50,873 nucleotides of DNA, taken from NCBI RefSeq assembly GCF_014771645.1, contig NZ_CP061738.1:662400-713272 (forward strand), in the 5' to 3' direction. Made by a program: the position numbers and the translations under genes. This DNA is from Candidatus Wolbachia massiliensis. Its GTDB lineage: Bacteria > Pseudomonadota > Alphaproteobacteria > Rickettsiales > Anaplasmataceae. How positions within the stretch are numbered: the stretch's first letter is position 1; the number at the start of each line of letters is the position of its first letter. Under the pieces are notes generated by a model, which worked only from the letters and a program-made list of their open reading frames with translations, was not told the origin of the DNA and did no database searches. This document shows, one piece after another, positions 9,455-19,900 of this stretch.

Positions 9455-9540
9455 TTGACTTTTTTTTATTATCATATAAACTTCTTATGCACAGATACTA
9501 CAACGTAGTACCGGCACCAGTCATTGGTGCTGGCTTTTTT
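9455..9540 (+). ncRNA. candidate small RNA or orphan leader with its own promoter and terminator
   Basis: TTGACT (9455-9460) is followed 14-16 bp later by overlapping TATAAA/TAAACT (9475-9482), a possible promoter. A transcript starting near 9488 would be about 53 bases, contain a small ACTAC/GTAGT hairpin (9496-9508) and end at a good intrinsic terminator. No ribosome site or reading frame fits between. It could equally be what remains of a deleted gene: its promoter plus terminator. Expression is untested. Confidence 0.3.
9511..9540 (+). terminator. intrinsic terminator
   Basis: CCGGCACC (9511-9518) pairs with GGTGCTGG (9526-9533) over 8 bp including one G-U, with a 7-base loop. Six T follow at 9535-9540. 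Confidence 0.75.
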
Positions 9541-9612
9541 AAGCTAATTATAGTATATGCTAAAAATCAAATTGAATTAAAAAATGCGGCTTGATGTACT
9601 TTTTTTGAACAT

Positions 9613-10403
9613 TCACAGGGTGCTCTCTTCCTTGAGTTGTGAGACTTCAGCTTGAGGAAGATCGGTTGTTTGAGAGATAACATCAATGGAAATACCAGCC
9701 TTAAGTAGGTTTTTTGCGACTGCTATTCTAGCTTGTTGTTCGCCCTCTGCTTTACCTTTAATTTTTCCCATCTCCTCACCAATTTTGATGCCGCGTTCTT
9801 GACCGATTTGAATACCCATCTCCTCACCAATTTTGATGCCCTCTTCTCTACCTTCTTTCCTACCTTCGTGTCTGCCTTTTTCAATCGAGTTTTTGAGCGA
9901 GGACAATCACGAATACGCTTGTTCGTAGGCTATAAATTCTTTTTCTGACCAATTGAACCTGTTCATATGCTTTTTTAATTACTTCCTATCCAATTCCTTT
10001 TCATTAGTTTCATCTGCATATTTAAAGAACATTTTTCAACTATGTTTTCCAACTTTCGTTTTGGGAAATTTTGGCAATTCAATAAACGTAAAATAAAAGT
10101 CTTTTAAATCGTGCGCATTGAATAGTGTCGCAGAAACAGCTGCTATAGCAATAAAATTTAAGATCTTGAGCCTGTCTTGTTTAGCAGCATAGGCACGTTT
10201 CTCAAAACCTTTAGTTTTCTGCATTTCAACGATCCCATTTTCATCTCTACAAAACGATACTTTGTTTTTTAGAGGCGATCCATGATAGTTTCTTTTATTT
10301 CATCTTTGCCACCAAGATATCATTGAGAAAATTTATTTTTCTCAGTACCGAAGATGCGTCGAAAGGCTATATCGTTCTTCGGATCGAGAAATTTAGATAG
10401 CAA
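9613..10403 (-). pseudogene. Rpn-family (PD-(D/E)XK nuclease) pseudogene, copy 2
   Basis: On the minus strand the N-terminus reads LSKFLDPKNDIAFRRIFGTE (from about 10400), the classical start of the Rpn / TIGR01784 family, then stops. After a gap come GFEKRAYAAKQDRLKILNFI, HDLKDFYFTFIELPKFPKTK, then KVGKHS and a stop, NWSEKEFIAYEQAYS and a stop, and a final frame of 97 residues with GRHEGRKEG and GIKIGEEMG repeats ending VISQTTDLPQAEVSQLKEES. Most of the catalytic middle is missing. The stretch 9830-10190 is nearly identical, inverted, to nt 1-340 and shares its stops, while the last 150 bp are clearly diverged from the other copy. The 97-residue tail frame might still be translated but cannot be a nuclease. 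Confidence 0.8.
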
Positions 10404-10477
10404 ATAAATCTATAAGACGTTAATAATTATACACAATTCTGAGGAACATTTTTGTGTTTGGAGCAGATAGAAAGGTT

Positions 10478-10980
10478 ATAGGTTCATCAATATTTAAGAA
10501 ATTTACTAAGTGGTGAAAAAGGCAAAAGAGAGCCTGGTCAGTATCTATTTTAAAAACTTGGCGTTGATGCCTTATACGCTTGACAAGTAGCTGACCTTGG
10601 GATTGTAAATACCCATAATTTCATGATAAGGGAATTTCGAAGTTTGTCAAGTAATTTTTTTATGAAAGAAATGAGAGTGGTTAAATTTTTAACTACTTTG
10701 AAAAAAAGGCAAAAGAAACCCCGCAACGTGAGTTGTTTACTGTTCTCTTAAAAACTTGGCGTCCGATTCTCTCTTACATCGCTTAATAAGCGAGGTTCAG
10801 CTAATGTAGATAAAAATTTATAAAGACATGGAGTCTCTATATTGCAAAAATTAAACATAACACGCCTAGTTTTTTGTTGTGCTTTGTCACTTAATACAAA
10901 GTTTGATGATAAATTTTAGGCCTAAAACACCCACAATACTATGGTTATGATAAGGGGACTGGAGAGGTTTGTCAAGTAAT
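10478..10980. repeat. intergenic repeat family, two tandem degenerate units
   Basis: The gene-free stretch 10404-11045 is filled largely by two related units (about 10478-10665 and 10680-10980). Both contain a gaaaaaggcaaaaga-type block, an acttggcgt block, and end in gtttgtcaagtaat. The second also has aagcgaggttcagct and gcaaaaattaaacataa. The same ordered blocks occur in the much better conserved pair 16429-16880 and 32891-33348, and partially at 50600-50796. No reading frame of note was seen. Confidence 0.65.
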
Positions 10981-11045
10981 CTTTTTGTTTGATTTTGTCC
11001 AGTTTCTATGGCTTAGTTACACGCTGGAATCTAGAGAAAAAGGAT

Positions 11046-12539
11046 CTACTCTGAATCAACTGACAAACTGGATGCCTGATAGGCGTAATTTGGAGCTTCT
11101 TGTGTAATGATTATATCATGAGCATGGCTCTCTCTTAATCCTGATGCGGTGATCGTGACAAATTTGCAGTTTTTCTTCATCTCTTCTATATTCCTATTAC
11201 CAGTGTACCCCATTGCAGCTTGCAATCCGCCAATTAGCTGATGAATTACCCCAGAAGCTGGACCTTTAAACGGAACCCTACCCTCTACTCCTTGTGGAAC
11301 TAATGTGAGTTTTGAACCTTTATCTTGAAAATAACGGCTGGCTGAACCTCGCTTCATTGCACTAATAGATCCCATCCCTCGATAGCCTTTATAGGCTCTA
11401 CCCTTATACATGATAATCTCGCCTGGGCTTTCGTCAGTACCGGCAAAAAGTGAACCAATCATTACAGAATCAGCACCAGCTGCAATAGCTTTTGCAACAT
11501 CTCCTGCGTATTTTATTCCACCATCAGCAATTAGCCTGACGTTTTTTGCTCTACACACCTCTGCAACGTTCTTGATTGCAGAGAATTGCGGCACACCAAC
11601 ACCTGTAACTATTCTGGTTGTACAGATTGATCCAGGTCCTATGCCAACTTTCACTGCATCAACACCAGCGTCAATTAACACTTCAGCAGCCTCTTTCGTT
11701 GCTATGTTTCCACCGATTAGCTGTGTACTCGGATACATCGCTTTTATTTCTCTAATGGTATTGATAACGTTTTCAGAATGACCATGAGCAGTATCCACAA
11801 CAACCACGTCAACTTCTTCTCCAACCAAAGCTTCACATCTCTCTATACCATCTTTTTTGCCAGTGCCAATAGCAGCGGCAACTCTGAGTCGCCCTTTACT
11901 GTCTTTGCATGAATTGGGGTATCTGTTATATTTTTCAATGTCTTTAACTGTAATTAGGCCTATACAATAGAAATTTTCATCTACAACCAAAAGCTTTTCT
12001 ATTCTGTTTTCATGCAGCAATTTCATTGCTGAGGCACTGTCCACTTCCTGTTCCCGAACTGTAATTAACTTATCTTTTGTCATCACCTCGGAGACTTTTA
12101 CACTCATGTTCTGGTCTTCAATAAACCTCACGTCTCGGTTAGTTAAAATTCCAACTAACTTACGTTGATCGACTACAGGAATGCCAGAATAATTGTGCTC
12201 TCTCATTAATGAAATTGCTTCTGAAACCCTTTTATCTGGGGAAATCGTAATTGGGTTGTATACGATCCAACTCTCGTATTTTTTTACCCTTCTCACTTCT
12301 GAAACTTGCCCATCTATTGATAAATTTTTATGTATACAACCTACTCCACCATGTTGGGCAATAGCTATTGCAAAGTCTGATTCAGTAACAGTATCCATTG
12401 CAGAGGATATAAGAGGAATGTTGAGCTCTATATTATTTGTTAAATAAGTTTTTGTATCTGCATCACAAGGCAATACATTAGAATAAGCTGGCAAAAGAAG
12501 TATATCGTCAAACGAATAACAAGCTTCCATTTTTTTCAT
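11046..12539 (-). CDS. guaB: inosine-5'-monophosphate dehydrogenase
   Basis: A 497-residue enzyme oxidising IMP to XMP with NAD+, the committed step of guanine nucleotide synthesis. The TIM barrel is split by two CBS domains (about residues 95-205; ISLMREHNYSGIPVVD and MKLLHENRIEKLLVVD), the standard bacterial arrangement. The catalytic loop is GSICTTRIVTG with Cys306. The phosphate-binding and flap regions GGIKYAGDVAKAIAAGADSVMIGSLFAGT and YRGMGS are intact. Length and start (MKKMEACYSFDDILLLPAYS) are normal. It is a single gene flanked by a repeat region and a divergent TPR gene. purB in this window belongs to the sister AMP branch. Confidence 0.97.
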   Translation of the reverse strand: MKKMEACYSFDDILLLPAYSNVLPCDADTKTYLTNNIELNIPLISSAMDTVTESDFAIAIAQHGGVGCIHKNLSIDGQVSEVRRVKKYESWIVYNPITISPDKRVSEAISLMREHNYSGIPVVDQRKLVGILTNRDVRFIEDQNMSVKVSEVMTKDKLITVREQEVDSASAMKLLHENRIEKLLVVDENFYCIGLITVKDIEKYNRYPNSCKDSKGRLRVAAAIGTGKKDGIERCEALVGEEVDVVVVDTAHGHSENVINTIREIKAMYPSTQLIGGNIATKEAAEVLIDAGVDAVKVGIGPGSICTTRIVTGVGVPQFSAIKNVAEVCRAKNVRLIADGGIKYAGDVAKAIAAGADSVMIGSLFAGTDESPGEIIMYKGRAYKGYRGMGSISAMKRGSASRYFQDKGSKLTLVPQGVEGRVPFKGPASGVIHQLIGGLQAAMGYTGNRNIEEMKKNCKFVTITASGLRESHAHDIIITQEAPNYAYQASSLSVDSE

Positions 12540-12730
12540 AGGCTTTATTTAAAGCTTATACGCCAACGAATTAAATTGCAATAGGCTTTGCAAAATTAGC
12601 TGTTTTATTGCGTGGTTTTAGGTGAATAGAAAAGCCGCCATTTGGTGTAATGGGATTTATATTCGACCCTAATTAATAATATCTTTATCATTATATGGAA
12701 TAGCTAAGCTAGCATTTATGAATTTGTACT

Positions 12731-13615
12731 ATGTTACGCATAGCTCAGGGAATTAAGATTTACTGGTTACGTGCTAGAATAGTGCCAATTTATACTGTGG
12801 TACTTAAGCCTGCGTCTATCTGTGTATTGATTTGTACTATAGTTTTATTGAGGTTTTCTGCTGCTTGTGCTAACGAAGATTTGGAGATACAAAAAACCTT
12901 TGATAACGTTATTAAGTATATAAAAGCTGATGAAAAATATAAGGATTTCGATGTTGTTGAGAGAAAAAGTGATAAATTTAATATCAAAATTGCACAGAAC
13001 TCTGGCAAAAATTTTAGCACACACTCTATTTTAAAAAGAGCAAAGGATTCCTTTGAATCTGGAGATAACGAAGCAGCTATTTCTCTTCTTAATCAAGTTG
13101 TTACACAAATTCCCTATCATAAAAATGCTTTGATTGGATTGGGCAACATTTATTACGCTAATAAAGAATACAAAAAGGCTGTGGAGATCTACACAAGGCT
13201 GTTAAAAGAATATCCTAGTAACTTTTATATATTAGAAAATTTCCTGACGATAATTTCACAATATAATCTTGATTTAGCATTAAATGAAATGTTGAAATTG
13301 CATGATATGCACAAAAATTGTGCGCCTTTATTGGCAAATCTAGGCCTAATCTATATGAAGAAGGAGGACTATACAAAGGCTAAAGAGTATATGATAACTG
13401 CAATTTCCCTTGATCAAAATAATGTTTTTTATATTTATAACCTAGCTGTTATTCTAGATAAACTTTCAGATTTTAAAAATGCTGCAACATTCTATTTAAA
13501 GTTGTTGAACATGGCTGCAAGTTCAAAGAACGCAAGAGAAAAAATACCCATACACAAAGTGGAAGCAAGACTAAAATTTATAAAACTTCACAGCACATAC
13601 TCAACGGCTCCATAA
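12731..13615 (+). CDS. TPR-repeat protein, membrane-anchored or exported
   Basis: A 294-residue protein with a hydrophobic segment near the N-terminus (about 28-46, ASICVLICTIVLLRFSAACA) that could be an uncleaved anchor, or a signal peptide ending at SAACA-NED if translation starts later. The rest contains tetratricopeptide repeats: about 103-132 (AKDSFESGDNEAAISLLNQV), 133-166 (ALIGLGNIYYANKEYKKAVE), 200-232 (LANLGLIYMKKEDYTKAKEY) and 234-267 (YNLAVILDKLSDFKNAATFY). TPRs mediate protein-protein contacts, so a periplasmic assembly or scaffolding role is plausible, but partners are unknown. It is divergent from guaB and followed 137 bp later by an IS. Confidence 0.85.
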   Translation: MLRIAQGIKIYWLRARIVPIYTVVLKPASICVLICTIVLLRFSAACANEDLEIQKTFDNVIKYIKADEKYKDFDVVERKSDKFNIKIAQNSGKNFSTHSILKRAKDSFESGDNEAAISLLNQVVTQIPYHKNALIGLGNIYYANKEYKKAVEIYTRLLKEYPSNFYILENFLTIISQYNLDLALNEMLKLHDMHKNCAPLLANLGLIYMKKEDYTKAKEYMITAISLDQNNVFYIYNLAVILDKLSDFKNAATFYLKLLNMAASSKNAREKIPIHKVEARLKFIKLHSTYSTAP

Positions 13616-13752
13616 AAGCTTTTACCCTGATGCTATTTAGTTACCTGAGTCTAATTCATTTTGAGCATAAGCTGGCTAGCCGAGAAACCACAAGAAAAAT
13701 CAATCACTGTAAGGTTCTGTATTTATGTTAGTTATGATCTTATTACAACAAT

Positions 13753-14713
13753 AGACCTGCTGCGAAGTGGTACGTACTAATTTCAGGATAAATTAGGTTA
13801 AAAAAGCAGTTGGCTAAAACCCATGCCTCAAATTCACGAGACCAGCTATTATGTTAAATCTCATGTTATATTTTTTCTGAAAGTTGCGGTAAACGTACGA
13901 CAAAATCTTGAATATTTTCAATTCTCGTATCTTATTTTCGACCCTCATTCTAAATGATGCCAACTCTCGGTTGTGCTCCTTTTGCTCCTCAGTTAGTAGC
14001 TTTTTTCGGTATTTTTTGTATGGTATCACAACATTACTTTGCAACTTTTGCCATCCCTGATAGCCAGAATCAGCATGCTTTATACTGTCCGTAGGCAGCA
14101 ATTTCTCCTGTTTTCTTATCCGAAAATCGTGAATTTTCCCACGGTAAGATCTTGAAACCGATAGAATTTGCCCACTTTCTTCGATCACAATTTCTGTTTT
14201 CATAGTCGTCATTTTTTTCTTTCCTGAGTAAGATCTCTTACGTTTTTTGCTTTCTTTTGGCTGCTGTATCTGCTGTTCTGTAACATCTGCCAGTACCTTC
14301 AAAATCCTCTCTGGAGTTAGGGTTCTGTCCTTTTTTATGGTAATTTTTTTGGCCAGTAGCGGCTCTATTTTCTTCAAAAGTCGGCAAATATTTGCATTAT
14401 GTAAATTGAAAAGGCAGCCCAAAAATCTGTGGGTTATGTAGGTCCGATAATACAAAATTACGCACAGCATTTTATCTTCCAGCGTTGGTAATTTAGCAGT
14501 TCTTCCGTGGCGCTTTTTCTGTTTTTCAAGCTTTTCCCACTCTGGCCTTACTTTTTTAACAATTTTTTCGAATTCTTCTATTTTCAATCCCGTTATATCT
14601 CGAAAATTTCTTGGGTGTTTATTTACTTTATGGTAATTTAGACTCATTTTCCCTCACTTCTCATCCCTCTTTTTCTTACTTTACCATCTTTTACACTATT
14701 TTGCAGCAAGTCT
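13753..14713 (-). mobile_element. IS5-family-like insertion sequence, copy 2 (961 bp)
   Basis: Same length, ends and orientation as copy 1 at 470-1430, with no difference noticed over the compared sequence. It is flanked by AAT on both sides (13750-13752 and 14714-14716), a 3-bp target duplication. It lies between the TPR gene and the exporter gene and disrupts no recognisable gene. As a direct repeat of copy 1 it could recombine to delete the 13.3 kb between them, which includes ftsA, def, nuoGH, hemB and guaB; such a deletion should be lethal. Confidence 0.93.
13814..14647 (-). CDS. IS5-family DDE transposase (DDE_Tnp_4 type)
   Basis: A 277-residue transposase identical in protein sequence to the one at 531-1364. 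The HTH-like N-terminus and candidate DDE residues (VLADVTEQQ, HADSGYQG, RVENKIRELK) are intact and the frame is complete. Identity between copies about 13 kb apart shows recent transposition or ongoing gene conversion. Confidence 0.92.
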   Translation of the reverse strand: MSLNYHKVNKHPRNFRDITGLKIEEFEKIVKKVRPEWEKLEKQKKRHGRTAKLPTLEDKMLCVILYYRTYITHRFLGCLFNLHNANICRLLKKIEPLLAKKITIKKDRTLTPERILKVLADVTEQQIQQPKESKKRKRSYSGKKKMTTMKTEIVIEESGQILSVSRSYRGKIHDFRIRKQEKLLPTDSIKHADSGYQGWQKLQSNVVIPYKKYRKKLLTEEQKEHNRELASFRMRVENKIRELKIFKILSYVYRNFQKKYNMRFNIIAGLVNLRHGF

Positions 14714-14811
14714 AATAATGAGCGAATTCATCAAATGGAGAGCTGTAAGTAACATACTTTCGCTCTTGCATTGGCCACACGAGCCATGATTTTTCCAGAA
14801 TTCTGTTTAGT

Positions 14812-16026
14812 CTAAAGATTTTCTGTAGAAAACTTTTGCTTTAATCTATTCTTCATTATTAGGATGAGCAGTATTGAAAAGACACTCATGATATTGGTAA
14901 TAAAAATTACTAATGATGCAGAAAGAGTCAACTCTTTTAAAATATGACCTGCAGCCACTGATGATATAGAGGCAGCGCCAAGTTGCATGAGACCCATAAG
15001 ACCAGAAGCAGTACCAGCCATTTTTGGAAATATTGATATTCCACTTGCTACACCAAGTGGAAGAAGAAATCCATTACCAAATGTTAAGATACTCATAGGA
15101 ATAATAAGTTCCAGTGGACTATTGATTGTATTCCAGGCTAAAATAAGCATTACTGATCCACCGGTAGTAAAGATTATTGTGCCTAATAATAATGTACTAT
15201 CTACAGTAATGATTTTTATCATTTTTTTATTCAATATATTACCTGATATATATGATAAAGATATAGTAATATAGAAAAAACCTATACTATCTGGATTAAA
15301 CCCCAATTTATTGAAGATAAATGGAGAATTTACTAAATAGGCAAAATAAGCACCATGGGCTGCACACACAATTGTACTATATGCTAAGTATATTGGATTG
15401 CACAATATTTCCTTATAGTGCGTTATAAGATCTGTGATAGATATACCGATTCTTTTGTCCTGGGGTAAGGTTTCCTTGAGTGAAGTTGCTATAATGATCA
15501 TTAATAAAATTCCAACAATGACTAAAAAAAGAAAGTTAGCTTGCCAATTAAAATAAGAAGTAAGGAGCCCTCCAATAATAGGAGATATAGCTGGTGATAT
15601 GCCAATAATTGGAAAGATACTTGCAAAAATCTGTACAGCTTCTTCTTTTTTGAATAAGTCACCAACAATTGCCCTTCCTAATACCATACCGGAACATGCT
15701 CCTACTGCCTGAAAAAAGCGACAAATTATCAAGGCTTTAATGCTAGTCGACACCATACAAAGCCCAGAAAAGACGATATAAATAGCAATTCCTATTATAA
15801 TAATAGGTCGGCGACCAAATCTATCTGACAAAGAACCATAAATTATTTGTGAGAGAGAGAACCCAAGTAAGTATACACTCAAAGTGGTTTGTATGTCTTG
15901 TGGTGCTACGTGGAAATATTCTGCCATTGCTGGTAACGCGGGTAGATAAATATCTGAAGACATCAACCCTATAATGCTCATTATTGCAATCATTGTTACA
16001 AATAGGCAGTAATCTTTTCCCTTCAT
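14812..16026 (-). CDS. MFS multidrug exporter, Bcr/CflA type
   Basis: About 404 residues with 12 predicted membrane helices: an inner-membrane proton-driven exporter of the drug:H+ antiporter-1 group. The segment before helix 2 is MAEYFHVAPQDIQTTLSVYL and motif A is YGSLSDRFGRRPI, as in Bcr/CflA transporters. The first helix ends SSDIYLPALPAM, another family hallmark. I choose ATG 16026 (MKGKDYCLFV); an in-frame GTG nine bases upstream is possible. In obligate symbionts such proteins may export amino acids or other small molecules rather than drugs; the substrate cannot be read from sequence. It is a single gene with repeat DNA upstream. Confidence 0.87.
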   Translation of the reverse strand: MKGKDYCLFVTMIAIMSIIGLMSSDIYLPALPAMAEYFHVAPQDIQTTLSVYLLGFSLSQIIYGSLSDRFGRRPIIIIGIAIYIVFSGLCMVSTSIKALIICRFFQAVGACSGMVLGRAIVGDLFKKEEAVQIFASIFPIIGISPAISPIIGGLLTSYFNWQANFLFLVIVGILLMIIIATSLKETLPQDKRIGISITDLITHYKEILCNPIYLAYSTIVCAAHGAYFAYLVNSPFIFNKLGFNPDSIGFFYITISLSYISGNILNKKMIKIITVDSTLLLGTIIFTTGGSVMLILAWNTINSPLELIIPMSILTFGNGFLLPLGVASGISIFPKMAGTASGLMGLMQLGAASISSVAAGHILKELTLSASLVIFITNIMSVFSILLILIMKNRLKQKFSTENL

Positions 16027-16138
16027 AAAAACCACTATTAAAGCCTTATGGAATTATATGGACAAAAATGAAAAGGAGAAGGAAAAAGTAAGCCTGACAC
16101 ACATCTGTAAGGACATTATGACTCGAGCCTACCATTTT

Positions 16139-16440
16139 GATGTACGAACATTTGTTTTGCAACAAACGGTGTCATGGAAGTCCAGCTCTTTCTCACACCG
16201 AAGACAGTGTTTGACCGCGATTCATTCGCAGGATGGCAGCGCCCCTATGGTGTCATCCCAATACTGACATCCAGAAAAAAAGGATGCCAGTACTGGTTTC
16301 CATAATCATCAAAAACGTTATGTTTTAGCAGCTTATGCTCACCAAATCAGTTTGCTTGCAAACTCTTCTGGATCCCAGTACTATCATAAGAAGCGCTGCT
16401 GTTATTTCAGCCGCAGCGGGATCTCAGTCACAAATATTTA
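16139..16440. repeat. long foldback intergenic repeat, copy 2
   Basis: Part of the 959-bp gene-free stretch 16027-16994. It begins tgtacgaacatttgttttgc, continues through cattcgcaggatggcagcgc and a gtcatcccaatactgacatc palindrome arm, and ends gccgcagcgggatctcagtc. The segment about 16300-16440 is the reverse complement, nearly exact, of about 27604-27745. It abuts the next repeat directly. Confidence 0.7.
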
Positions 16441-16880
16441 AGAAATTTACTAAGCGGTGAAAAAGGCAAAAGAAGCCCTGTGATTATTTTCCGCTTTAAA
16501 GTACTGGCGTTTTTTATGTTTTAAACGCCTGACAAGCGAGATTTAGCTGTTTTTGATTTCAACTAACCTACGCTGCAATTGTTTAAAAAGTTTACCAAAC
16601 AGAAAAAAAAGCAAAGAAAACCCGAGTTAGCTAACCATTTACTATCTCTGTCGAGTATTGACGTTTTTTGATGTCTTGGAACGCTTTATAAGCGCGTTCA
16701 GCTTATTTAGGTATAAACCTAGAAGTTTTTTAAAGACATACAGCACCTATGTACTGCAAAAAATTAAACATAAGATGCCGATACATTAAGTAATCCTTAC
16801 CTTTTAATCTGCAGATTGGCGAAAGCAAATATAATAGCTTCACCCCTATGGTAAGGAGAACGGAGAGGTTTGTCAAGTGA
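16429..16880 (+). repeat. ~450-bp intergenic repeat, arm A of an inverted pair
   Basis: It starts cacaaatatttaagaaattt and ends gaggtttgtcaagtga. It is near-identical to the reverse complement of 32891-33348; over most of the length I saw only scattered single differences. The two arms face each other across 16 kb (dnaE to the PAS gene). Internal blocks such as caaaaaattaaacataaga are shared with the degenerate copies at 10.5-11.0 kb. There is no coding potential. About 110 bp remain between its end and dnaE. Confidence 0.88.
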
Positions 16881-16994
16881 TTTCTTGTATTTTGATTTTA
16901 GAGTTGAGAAATCTTATAGGTTTTTGTTTTCGTGAAAATTATATTCTCACAAGCAAATTAATGTTATCCTTTTATTACTGATCTAAAGTTTTTT

Positions 16995-19900
16995 ATGTTC
17001 ATACACTTGCGTGTTCATAGTGTTTATTCTCTGCTTGAAAGTTCGGTTAAAGTCGAGGAGCTGATAGACCTTTGTTTGCGGGATAAAATGCCAGCAGTTG
17101 CAGTTACTGATTCAGGTAACTTGTTTGGTTCGCTCGAATTTGCAGAATATGCAGCAAGTAGGGGAATACAGCTAATAATAGGATGCAATGTTATAGTTAA
17201 ATGTTTAGAGCAAAATTTGCCTATATTATTGCTTGCAAAGAGTGAGCAAGGATACACTAATTTGGTCACTTTAGTAAGTGAGTCTTTTAGAAAACGCAAA
17301 AACAATAGCGATATTCCTTACGTTGATTTTGATGAGTTATTGAATTTAAGTGCGGGTCTGATCGCCTTAACTGGTGGATATGATGGGATACTGGCTCAAT
17401 TGTTATTTAAGCAAGATAAAGAAACAATTGAAAAACTGCTCTCAGCGTTCAATGGTCATTTATATGTTGAATTGCAGCGTCATGGGCTCAGTAAAGAGTT
17501 GGAACTCGAAGAAACCTTGATAGACTTTGCTTACCAGCATAATATACCACTTGTTGCAACAAACGATGTATTTTTTCCAAACAGATCCGACTATGAAGCC
17601 TATGATATATTAACATGCATATCGGAGGGGAGTTATGCATTGGAGAATAATAGAAAGAAGCTAACTACTGAACATTATTTCAAATCTGTGGCAGAAATGG
17701 AGGAGCTGTTCAGCGATATTCCTGAGGCAATTCATAATACTTTAGTGGTGGCTAAGCGGTGCTCTTACATGCCAAGGAGTAGGCAACCTATTCTGCCTAA
17801 ATTTCCTTGTCGAGAAAATAAAACTGAGAATGAAGAACTAAAGGAACAAGCAGTTGCAGGGTTAGAATTCCGCATTGCGAATGAAACAGACATAGACCTT
17901 AAACAATACTACAACCGGCTAGATTACGAGCTGGGCGTGATAACTTCAATGAATTATTCTGGGTATTTTCTAATAGTTTCTGACTTTATTCGCTGGAGTA
18001 AGGCAAATGGTATTCCAGTTGGTCCGGGAAGAGGATCAGGTGCTGGATCAATTGTTGCTTGGGCATTGCAAATTACAGACCTTGACCCAATAAAGTTTGG
18101 CCTAATATTTGAAAGATTTTTGAATCCTGATCGTATATCGATGCCTGACTTTGATATCGATTTCTGCCAAGAAAAAAGGGACTTAGTTATTGATTATGTT
18201 CAGAAAAAATATGGTTATGTCGCTCAAATAATCACTTTTGGAAAATTGCAGGCAAGGGCAGTGCTACGCGATGTCGGTAGGGTGCTGCAGATGCCTTATG
18301 CTCAGGTGGATAAAATATCTAAAATGGTTCCGTTTAACCCAGTAAATCCTGTAACTTTATCACAAGCAATAGAGTTCGATCAAAACTTACAGAAAGAACG
18401 AGATAGTGACGAAGTAATTGCAAAACTCCTTGATATATCTCTTAAGCTTGAAGGAATATATCGTCACGTTTCAACTCATGCTGCTGGAATTGTAATATGC
18501 GATCAAAAATTAGAAAATTTTGTTCCCGTGTATTATGACCCAAGTTCGGCTCTGCCGATCACTCAATACAGCATGAAATATGTGGAGAAGGCTGGGCTAA
18601 TAAAATTTGACTTTCTTGGCCTTGGTACGCTAACACTAATAGATCACGTATGTCGTTTAATTAATCGTAATGAGAAAAAAATTGATATTTCTTTGATTTC
18701 CTTGGATGACCAAAAAACCTATGAAATGCTCTCAAGAGGTGATTCAATTGGAGTGTTCCAGCTTGAAAGTTCAGGAATGAGAGAGGCTTTAATCAAGTTA
18801 AGACCGGACTGCATTGAAGACATTATTGCTTTAATTTCTCTGTATCGCCCAGGACCTATGGATAATATTCCAACTTATATTGCAAGGAAACATGGGCTTG
18901 AAAAGCCAGATTATATTCATTCACTACTTGAAGGGGTATTGAAAGAAACATTTGGAGTAATAATTTACCAAGAACAGGTGATGGAAATAGCGCGTATTCT
19001 CTCTGGATACAGTTTGTCAGAAGCAGATTTGCTCAGGCGTGCTATGGGTAAAAAAATCAAAAAAGAGATGGATAAACAACGTGAACTTTTTATCCAAGGA
19101 GCAACAAAAAATGGTGTTGATTATGACAGAGCAAGTTACATTTTTGACCTTGTTGCAAAATTTGCTGGTTATGGGTTTAATAAGTCTCACGCGGCTGCAT
19201 ATGCAGTGATATCTTACCAAACAGCTTACCTTAAGACTAACTACCCGTTGGAGTTTTTCACAGCCTTGATGAATCTGAATATCGATGATAGAGACAAACT
19301 GAATTTATTTTATCATGCTGCAAAATTCAGTGGCGTTTCTGTCCTTGCACCTGATGTAAGCAAGTCTAAGGCTGAATTTTCAATAGAGGGAGAACACATA
19401 CGTTACGGCATTGCTGCTCTGCGTAATGTTGGTTTTTCTATAGCAGAAGAAATAGTGGGCGCACGTTCAAACGCTTATAAGGACATATGGGAATTCATTC
19501 AAAATTCAGGTCATATAGTAAATAAAAGGGCGCTAGAAAGCCTAATTAAATCCGGAGCGTGTGATAGCGTACATAAGAACAGAAAGCAGCTATGTGAGTC
19601 AATAGACACGCTGATTTACTTTGCAAATAAAAATAGACAAGATAGAGAATCGAACCAGGCTATTTTGTTTGGTAATCTTGATGTTCTAAAGCCAAAGCTT
19701 AAAAATGTGGGAGATTTTAATGAAGAGGAAAAATTAGAGCATGAGTTATTTTCACTAGGGTTTTATTTGACTAATCATCCACTTGAAAAATTCAGAGCTC
19801 TTCTAGAAAAATTAAATATTGGGTTTATTGGAGAGAATAAGGTAACGAGAACTGCTGGTGTAATATTAAATGTGCGTATCAGAACTTCAGAGCGTGGAAG

